Translations under genes and position numbers: made by a program
Shown here: piece by piece, positions 5,008-9,807 of the stretch
Layout of the letters: every line of letters starts with the position of its first letter
Position numbering within the stretch: the stretch's first letter is position 1
Notes under the pieces: generated by a model
Seen by the model: the letters and a program-made list of their open reading frames with translations, nothing else
Told to the model about the DNA's origin: nothing
Databases searched by the model: none
From: JBBDNT01 sp040877445
GTDB lineage: Bacteria > Planctomycetota > Planctomycetia > Planctomycetales > Planctomycetaceae
Assembly: GCA_040877445.1 (NCBI GenBank)
Contig: JBBDNT010000330.1
Location: 1 to 9,807 of the forward strand
DNA length: 9,807 bases
Reading direction: 5' to 3'

Positions 5008-6195
5008 TCACGCTGCGCGGCGCTTCGCCGCCGAGCGCCCCAGCGCCCGGGCGAGACCTTGCACCACGCGGTTCTGTTCCTCCGCCGTCAATTCCGGGTA
5101 GATCGGCAGCGCGAGCAGATCCCGGGCGGCCGCTTCCGATTCCGGCAGGCTCCCCGCGCCGTAGCCGAGGTGCGCGAAGCAGGGCTGCAAGTGCAGCGGC
5201 GTCGGGTAGTAGACCGTGCAGCCGATCCCTTCGTTCCGCAGCGACTGCATCACGTCATCGCGGCGCCCGTCGCGCACGCGGACGCAGAACTGGTTGAACA
5301 CGTGCGTCCGCTCCGGGAGGGTCGCCGGCGGCTCGAGCGCGTCGAGCAAATCGTGCTCGGCGAACAGTTCCGCGTAGCGGGCCGCGTTTCGCTGTCGGGC
5401 CGCGGTCCAACTGTCGAGATGCTCGAGCTTCACCCGGAGGACCGCCGCCTGCAGCGCGTCGAGCCGGCTGTTGAGGCCGATCTCGACGTGCTGATAGCCT
5501 CCCGAGTCGCCGTGCACGCGCAGCCGGCGAAGCCGCATCGCGAGGTCCGGGTCGTCGGTGGTGATCAGCCCGCCGTCGCCGGCCCCGCCGAGGTTCTTGG
5601 TGGGAAAGAAACTGAAGCAGCCCGCGGTTCCCAGCACGCCGGCCCGCCGCGCGCCGTAGGTCGCGCCGATCGCCTGGCAGGCGTCTTCGATGATCGCGAG
5701 GCTCGACCGCGTGGCGATCCGCCACAACGGCTCCATCTCGGCGCACTGCCCGTACAGATGCACCGGCATGATCGCCCGCGTGCGGGACGTGACCGCCGCC
5801 TCGACTTGCGCCGCATCCAGGTTGAAACTCACCGGGTCGATGTCGGCCAACACCGGCGTCGCCCCCACGCGATGAATCGCCCCGGCCGTCGCGAAGAACG
5901 TGAACGGGCTGGTGACGACCTCATCTCCGGGACCGATCTCGAGCGCCATCAGCGACAGCACGAGCGCGTCGGTCCCGCTCGCGCAGCCGATCGCGTCGCG
6001 CGAGTCGCAATACTCGGCGACGGCGCATTCCAGTTCGGCGACCTCGTCCCCGAGGACGAACGCCTGCTCGGCGAACACGCGACGCACCGCCTCCTGAACC
6101 TCGCCCGCGATCGCGGCGTACTGCCGCTTCAGGTCGATGAACGGAACCGGAGCGTGGGAAGAAACGGACGAAGCGGACGGCGGGACTCCGGCCAT
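5008..6195 (-). CDS. DegT/DnrJ/EryC1/StrS-family PLP aminotransferase
   Basis: The 395-residue product belongs to the sugar aminotransferase family that moves an amino group, usually from glutamate, to a keto-sugar nucleotide for surface polysaccharide or secondary metabolite synthesis. Visible motifs are PFIDLKRQYA at 18-27, the PLP phosphate-binding ASGTDAL at 72-78, EDACQAIGA at 170-178 (Asp171 for the pyridine nitrogen, Gln174 stacking), FSFFPTKNLG at 194-203 with Lys200 as the PLP Schiff-base lysine, RVHGDSG at 226-232, and LNSRLDALQAA at 241-251. Length is normal (370-400) and all key residues are present. The start at 6195 has GGAG at 6204-6207, 8 bases upstream, and a good promoter further out. 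The sequence most resembles WbpE-like UDP-sugar aminotransferases, but the exact substrate cannot be read from it. It stands alone on this strand, with no glycosyltransferase or sugar dehydratase nearby. Confidence 0.95.
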   Translation of the reverse strand: MAGVPPSASSVSSHAPVPFIDLKRQYAAIAGEVQEAVRRVFAEQAFVLGDEVAELECAVAEYCDSRDAIGCASGTDALVLSLMALEIGPGDEVVTSPFTFFATAGAIHRVGATPVLADIDPVSFNLDAAQVEAAVTSRTRAIMPVHLYGQCAEMEPLWRIATRSSLAIIEDACQAIGATYGARRAGVLGTAGCFSFFPTKNLGGAGDGGLITTDDPDLAMRLRRLRVHGDSGGYQHVEIGLNSRLDALQAAVLRVKLEHLDSWTAARQRNAARYAELFAEHDLLDALEPPATLPERTHVFNQFCVRVRDGRRDDVMQSLRNEGIGCTVYYPTPLHLQPCFAHLGYGAGSLPESEAAARDLLALPIYPELTAEEQNRVVQGLARALGRSAAKRRAA

Positions 6196-6251
6196 CGGTG
6201 CGACTCCATTCGCGGCGAGGTGTCGGTCGGAATCAGGTGAGAGAGGGGCGT

Positions 6252-6280
6252 AATCTACGACCGCCTTGGAATCCTGTCAA
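6252..6280 (-). promoter_or_regulatory. Predicted promoter of the aminotransferase gene
   Basis: On the minus strand a perfect TTGACA (6280-6275) is followed by a 17-base spacer and TAGATT (6257-6252, 4 of 6 to TATAAT). The predicted transcript would start near 6245, leaving about 50 bases before the ATG at 6195. The -35 box lies within an imperfect dyad, TGTCAATATCGACA at 6275-6288 (12 of 14 positions symmetric), a possible operator. A plus-strand promoter for the divergent ATP-grasp gene is less clear; TTGACG at 6308-6313 is a candidate -35 without a convincing -10. Confidence 0.6.
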
Positions 6281-6369
6281 TATCGACAATCCAAACAGCA
6301 CATTGTATTGACGTCTGCGTCCGTCCGTTGAGATTCAATGATCTTCCACCTCGCGCGAGTGCGAACCCG

Positions 6370-7635
6370 ATGACCCGGCATCACCGCATCCTCATCCTCG
6401 GCGGCAGCGTCCGCGCGGCGGCGGAAAGCGCTCGCCGCGCGGGGATGTCGCCGATCTGCGCCGACGTCTTCGCCGACCTCGATCTGCGGGCCGCCGCCGA
6501 GCGCGTGCTGCCGGTCGAGGATCTCGAAGACGATCTGATCCGCGCCGCCCGTGAAGCGCCGCCGTGCCCGTGGATGTACACCGGAGCGCTCGAGAACCGT
6601 CCGCAGATCGTCGAAGCGATCTCCGCCACGCGCCCGTTGTGGGGGAACGGTCCCGACGCGCTTGCCGCCGTGCGCGATCCGTTCCGCTTGAAGACGATTC
6701 TCGACGAGGCGGGCTTGCCGGCCCTCGGCCTCCGCAACGACGGCGATCCCCCTCCTGACGACGACGGCCATGAGTGGGTCTGGAAGCCGCACGACGGCGC
6801 CGCGGGGCGCGGCATTCGCCGCTTGAGCGACAAGCACGATCCGCGGGAGCACGCCGACGAGCCGGGCTACTTTCAGGAGTTCGCCACCGGGACGGCGATC
6901 TCGGCGGTGCATATCGCCGATCGCGACGGAACGCTGTTCGTCGGCACGAGCCGGCAACTCGTGGGGATCGACGCGCTCGGCGCGTCTCGGTTCGGCTATT
7001 GCGGATCGATCGGCCCGCTCGAACTGTCGGCGGAAATGAGCGACACGATTCGCCGCATCGGCGAGGCGATCGCGGCCGATTGCGGATTGCGGGGCGTGTT
7101 CGGCTGCGACTTCATCGTCAGCGGCGGGCGGCCGTTGCTGGTCGAGGTGAATCCACGTTACCCGGCGTCGTTCGAAATCTTCGAGCGCGCGCGAAGCGAA
7201 GCGCTGTTGGCCGCCCACCGCACCGCCTTCGACGAGAGTCGGCCCCAAGCCCGCGGGCAGCGCCCCGCGGGTCATCCCCCCACGCCTCCCGCGCGCATCA
7301 TCGCCAAGGCGATCCTCTACGCGCCGCGGGCGATCGACGTGCCGGACCTGTCGCGGTTTCCGATGGCGGCCTCGGTGTGGGATTTGCCTTACGTCGCCGA
7401 TCGCCCCGCCGCGGGAACGCACGTGGCGAAGGGGCATCCCGTCTGCACGGTCTTGGCGGAGGGATGCGACGAGGACGAGTGCGCGGTCCGGCTCGCGGAG
7501 CGCGTGGCGGCGGTTCGCGGGCACGTGTTCGACAATGCCTTCCACGAAGCGGCCTTCCACGATGCGGAGGACGAAATCGAAATCCCCCCGCTCGATCCAT
7601 CGATTCTTCTTGATCGGTCCGGGTTCTCGCGATAA
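6370..7635 (+). CDS. ATP-grasp ligase, possibly pterin-cofactor related
   Basis: The 421-residue product is an ATP-grasp enzyme, a class that joins a carboxylate to an amine through an acyl-phosphate. The N-terminal Rossmann-like strand RILILGGSVRAAA (6-18) leads to an ATP-grasp core: WVWKPHDGAAGRGIRR at 136-151 (Lys139 and the glycine loop bind ATP), GCDFIV at 245-250, and VEVNPRYPASFEIFE at 258-272 (Glu259 and Asn261 as Mg ligands). A C-terminal domain has KAILYAP at 313-319 and GHPVCTVLAEG at 355-365. The VEVNPRY and VCTV patterns resemble COG2232-type predicted carboligases, including Orf17 of the methylotroph tetrahydromethanopterin cluster; this rests on memory. ATG 6370 is chosen because the first strand follows at once; an in-frame ATG at 6328 adds 14 unremarkable residues. 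It is divergent from the aminotransferase and lies directly upstream of the enolase-superfamily gene. Substrate unknown. Confidence 0.85.
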   Translation: MTRHHRILILGGSVRAAAESARRAGMSPICADVFADLDLRAAAERVLPVEDLEDDLIRAAREAPPCPWMYTGALENRPQIVEAISATRPLWGNGPDALAAVRDPFRLKTILDEAGLPALGLRNDGDPPPDDDGHEWVWKPHDGAAGRGIRRLSDKHDPREHADEPGYFQEFATGTAISAVHIADRDGTLFVGTSRQLVGIDALGASRFGYCGSIGPLELSAEMSDTIRRIGEAIAADCGLRGVFGCDFIVSGGRPLLVEVNPRYPASFEIFERARSEALLAAHRTAFDESRPQARGQRPAGHPPTPPARIIAKAILYAPRAIDVPDLSRFPMAASVWDLPYVADRPAAGTHVAKGHPVCTVLAEGCDEDECAVRLAERVAAVRGHVFDNAFHEAAFHDAEDEIEIPPLDPSILLDRSGFSR

Positions 7636-7687
7636 CATGGCGGGCCGTATCCTCTTGTTCCGCGGCCACCATCCAACCCTGGGAAGC

Positions 7688-9040
7688 ATGTCGAAGTCGA
7701 GCGACGTCCGCATCGTCGAAGCCCTGTGCACGTTCGAGTCGGTCCCGTTCCGAACGCCGTTGAAGTTCGGCGGGCGGGTCATGGACCAACACTTGATCGC
7801 CAATGTCGAGTGCACCGTCGAAACGCGCGACGGGCGGATGGGAACCGGCATGGGCTCCATGCCGATGGGCAACGTCTGGGCCTGGCCCTCGGCCAACCTC
7901 TCGGAAGTGCAAACGCTCGCCGCCATGCGGCAGTTCGCCGAGGAAGTCGTCGAACTGGCCAACCGCTATCCGGAGCACGGCCACCCGATCGACATCACCT
8001 TTCAGCTTTCCGGCGAGTACCACCACCTGGGGAAGACGCTGCCTCAGCAGTTGAAGCTCGGCGAGCCGATGCCCGATCTCGCGCAGCTCGTCGCGGCGAG
8101 CGCGTTCGACGCGGCCTTGCACGACGCCTACGGCCGGGCGCTCGAACTGAACACGTACGACACGCTCTCGGCCGAGTTCATGTCGCACGACCTGGCGGAG
8201 TATCTCGACGAGCAGTTCGCCGGCGAGTACCTCGACCGCTACACGCTCCGCGCGCCGAAGGAACGCATGCCGTTGTACCATCTCGTCGGCGCGCTCGACC
8301 CGCTGACCGACGCGGACATTCCAAAGCGGATCGGCGACGGGCTGCCGGAAACGCTGCCGGAATGGATCCGGGCCGACGGCCTGACGCACCTCAAGATCAA
8401 GCTCTCCGGCGAGGATCTGGCGTGGGACGTCGAGCGGGTGCTCGCGGTCGAAAAGATCGCCGCCGAGGCGCAAGCGGCGCGGGGCCGCGCCGACTGGCAT
8501 TATTCGACCGACTTCAACGAGAAGTGCGAGAACGTGCGATACGTGCTCGACTTCCTGAACAAGGTCCGCGAGGGGTCTCCCGCCGCCTACGACCGCATCC
8601 AGTACATCGAGCAGCCCACGCACCGCGATTTGAAGTCGCATCCCGACAACACGATGCACGAGGCGGCGAAGCTCAAGCCGGTGGTCATCGACGAATCGCT
8701 CGTCGATTACGATTCGCTGTTGCTGGCCCGCGAGCAGGGTTACAGCGGCGTGGCGCTCAAGGCCTGCAAGGGACAGACCGACTCGCTGCTGCTGGGGGCG
8801 GCCGCCCAGAAGTTCGGCATGTTCCTGTGCGTGCAGGATCTCACCTGCCCCGGTTATTCGTTCCTCGAATCGTCGGCACTCGCGGCCCGAATTCCCGGCG
8901 TCGCGGCGATCGAAGGCAACGCCCGGCAGTACTGCCCGGCGGGCAACAAGAAATGGGCCCGCCGCTTCCCCGGCATGTTCCACGTCACCGACGGCACCGT
9001 GCAGACCGGCGCGCTGAACGGGATCGGCTTAGGTTTCTAG
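7688..9040 (+). CDS. Enolase-superfamily enzyme (mandelate racemase/muconate lactonizing type)
   Basis: The 450-residue product has the capping domain at its N-terminus and a TIM barrel with the superfamily's catalytic pattern. The KxK motif is HLKIKL (Lys236, Lys238). Metal ligands are probably Asp275 in STDFNE, Glu308 in YIEQP and Asp335 in VIDES. A lysine on the opposite face is Lys358 in ALKACKG. This arrangement fits the muconate lactonizing/dipeptide epimerase branch, which abstracts a proton alpha to a carboxylate. The protein is longer than the usual 350-390 residues, with an insertion around residues 95-190. The substrate cannot be assigned. ATG 7688 is chosen because VRIVEAL, the usual first strand, follows closely; ATG 7637, one base after the ATP-grasp stop, would add 17 residues. 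GGGAAG immediately before 7688 is a short-spaced Shine-Dalgarno. Close spacing suggests co-transcription with the ATP-grasp gene. Confidence 0.9.
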   Translation: MSKSSDVRIVEALCTFESVPFRTPLKFGGRVMDQHLIANVECTVETRDGRMGTGMGSMPMGNVWAWPSANLSEVQTLAAMRQFAEEVVELANRYPEHGHPIDITFQLSGEYHHLGKTLPQQLKLGEPMPDLAQLVAASAFDAALHDAYGRALELNTYDTLSAEFMSHDLAEYLDEQFAGEYLDRYTLRAPKERMPLYHLVGALDPLTDADIPKRIGDGLPETLPEWIRADGLTHLKIKLSGEDLAWDVERVLAVEKIAAEAQAARGRADWHYSTDFNEKCENVRYVLDFLNKVREGSPAAYDRIQYIEQPTHRDLKSHPDNTMHEAAKLKPVVIDESLVDYDSLLLAREQGYSGVALKACKGQTDSLLLGAAAQKFGMFLCVQDLTCPGYSFLESSALAARIPGVAAIEGNARQYCPAGNKKWARRFPGMFHVTDGTVQTGALNGIGLGF

Positions 9041-9079
9041 TACGCCTTCAAGCTTGATCTTGTGGGTTTTCCGTAGGAT

Positions 9080-9166
9080 GGATTGGCAATCCGGCGGTGA
9101 GGCCTCAACGTCGCCGGAAGTCGATCGATCTGTCGGCTCGCTTGCCGTTGGAAGGATTGCCAATCC
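9080..9166. repeat. Dispersed repeat, copy B, with 13-base terminal inverted repeats
   Basis: GGATTGGCAATCC at 9080-9092 and its exact complement at 9154-9166 bound an 87-base element. Its interior aligns with the reverse complement of 4661-4741. It begins 39 bases after the enolase-superfamily stop codon and could serve as the 3' end of that transcript, though there is no T-tract. On the minus strand it supplies the last codons of the small gene at 9105-9383. Confidence 0.85.
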
Positions 9167-9383
9167 GTCTGACATGCCGCCAACTTCCAAATTCAATCTG
9201 GAAGACGTAGTAGTGGATATTTCGATTCTGCCATTCTCCCCAATCCCAACCGGCGAAGTCGAGGCGGCGCCGGCAACGAGGACAACGTCGACGCTTCCGG
9301 CGCATCATCGCAACGACTTCGCTTCCGCCCAGAAGAAGAACGGCGAGAATGAATGCGGCAGCGATGATCAGGGCGAGTCGCAT
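9105..9383 (-). CDS. Small membrane-anchored CPxC protein, unknown function
   Basis: The frame encodes 92 residues. A hydrophobic segment at residues 3-20 (LALIIAAAFILAVLLLGG) is followed by a strongly basic patch MRRKRRRCPRCRRRL at 27-41, giving an N-out, cytoplasm-facing anchor by the positive-inside rule. The single CPRC pair (34, 37) is half of a zinc ribbon or a redox pair. An aromatic segment with WDWGEW and YYVFQIEFG follows to about residue 71. From residue 72 (RRIGNPSNG onward) the coding sequence is the dispersed repeat copy B, so the native C-terminus may have been replaced. A matching YVVQFEFGCWPHV fragment occurs at 4415-4453. No good Shine-Dalgarno precedes the ATG at 9383. I do not recognise the family; it could be a decaying gene. 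The 9384-9807 stretch to its right holds only repeats. Confidence 0.5.
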   Translation of the reverse strand: MRLALIIAAAFILAVLLLGGSEVVAMMRRKRRRCPRCRRRLDFAGWDWGEWQNRNIHYYVFQIEFGSWRHVRRIGNPSNGKRADRSIDFRRR

Positions 9384-9461
9384 CCCGGTAACTTTGCTTG
9401 ATTCGAAAAGGACGTGTTTTCGCGACGGACTTTTGCGTTCCTTTGCGGTCTTCGCAGTGCA

Positions 9462-9711
9462 ATCGTTTCACTTCCGTGTTTTCTGCGCGAATTCTCGACT
9501 CCGCACAGGCCCCGGTGTGGCGAGGCCGCAACCAAACGCATGAGTGAGACGGAAAGATCGAACCGCGCGGCCCGGCCGAAGCCGCGACCGGGAGGGGATT
9601 TTCACCACGGATGGGCACGGATCAGCACGGATCAGCCTCGTCATCGCATCCGTGCCCATCGGTGTCATCAGTGGTCGCGAATTCGCGCAGAACGTGCGGA
9701 AGTGAAACGAT
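9462..9711. repeat. Composite repeat with 33-base inverted arms
   Basis: Arms at 9462-9494 and 9679-9711 are reverse complements over 33 positions with four central mismatches; they share ATCGTTTCACTTCCG and TTCTGCGCGAATTC. Inside are a perfect 13-base inverted repeat (GATGGGCACGGAT at 9610-9622, complement at 9648-9660) and a 10-base tandem pair (CACGGATCAG at 9616-9625 and 9626-9635). CACGGATGGGCACGGAT-type words are, as I recall, found in many environmental genomes as dispersed repeats. No protein in this stretch is convincing. Confidence 0.8.
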
Positions 9712-9742
9712 GGCGCCGCGACGATGGTGAGTTCGCGGACGC

Positions 9743-9766
9743 GTTTCTTCGTTTCTTCGTTTCTTC
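9743..9766 (+). repeat. Three tandem GTTTCTTC units
   Basis: GTTTCTTC occurs three times in a row (9743-9750, 9751-9758, 9759-9766), followed by GTGACTTGGTGGTT. The phrase resembles the CTTCGTGTCTTCGTGGTT-like dispersed words seen beside CACGGATGGGCACGG repeats, so it is probably the outer part of the same composite repeat region. An 8-base unit could vary in copy number by slippage. Confidence 0.8.
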
Positions 9767-9807
9767 GTGACTTGGTGGTTCGATCGCCTCCCCCCGCTGA
9801 CGCGGGA

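Noticed and set aside
4945..6240. 431-residue plus-strand open frame
   Set aside because: It is antisense to the DegT-family gene, whose PLP motifs are intact.
6277..8983. Two 561-residue minus-strand open frames (6277-7962 and 7298-8983)
   Set aside because: They are antisense to the ATP-grasp and enolase-superfamily genes, which carry full catalytic motifs; the antisense products show only Arg/Ala-rich low-information sequence.
2080..9040. In-frame TGA codons that might encode selenocysteine
   Set aside because: All large genes here are full length with ordinary stop codons, and SelD itself has Cys413 at the position that is selenocysteine in some homologues; no TGA appeared to interrupt a conserved domain.
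9414..9770. 118-residue plus-strand open frame at the right end
   Set aside because: It crosses the inverted arms and tandem repeats of the composite repeat and shows no domain or plausible initiation signal.

Overview
The window looks like chromosomal DNA from a planctomycete, probably a Pirellulales-type organism. I infer this from high GC content, genes that often lack a clear Shine-Dalgarno sequence, small ribosomal-protein and cold-shock genes separated by palindromic dispersed repeats, and an FAD-oxidoreductase/SelD fusion. No 16S or other taxonomic marker is present, so this is inference. No tRNA, rRNA, CRISPR array, transposase or phage gene was seen.

Layout. Positions 61-89 hold a good promoter for rpmI (L35), followed after a 174-base gap by rplT (L20). 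The gap contains five copies of a 29-base-type repeat. After rplT comes a cloverleaf-like palindromic element, then a promoter and a cold-shock domain gene closed by a strong hairpin. Next are two small genes. One is a very basic 53-residue protein that has no ATG/GTG/TTG start and appears to begin at AUC behind a good Shine-Dalgarno. The other is a 103-residue protein with two matching zinc-knuckle motifs. Six bases later starts a 764-residue fusion of an FAD/NAD(P)-dependent oxidoreductase with selenide, water dikinase (SelD). Its interdomain linker contains a perfect 14-base inverted repeat.

The 633 bases between the SelD fusion and the convergent DegT-type aminotransferase gene are packed with nested or abutting inverted-repeat elements and a gene remnant. 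The aminotransferase gene (minus strand) has a convincing promoter and Shine-Dalgarno. Divergent from it is a pair of plus-strand genes: an ATP-grasp ligase and an enolase-superfamily (mandelate racemase/muconate lactonizing type) enzyme. The ATP-grasp protein resembles the predicted carboligases (COG2232 type) found near tetrahydromethanopterin genes in methylotrophs and planctomycetes. That link is from memory and unproven here.

The right end (9041-9807) holds an inverted second copy of the repeat seen at 4661-4741, a small minus-strand membrane-anchored CPxC protein whose C-terminus runs into that repeat, and a composite repeat with 33-base arms. The genes have ordinary functions: translation, RNA chaperoning, selenium activation, sugar amination and ligation. 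The most unusual content is the AUC-start gene, the palindrome in the SelD fusion linker, and the layered repeats.
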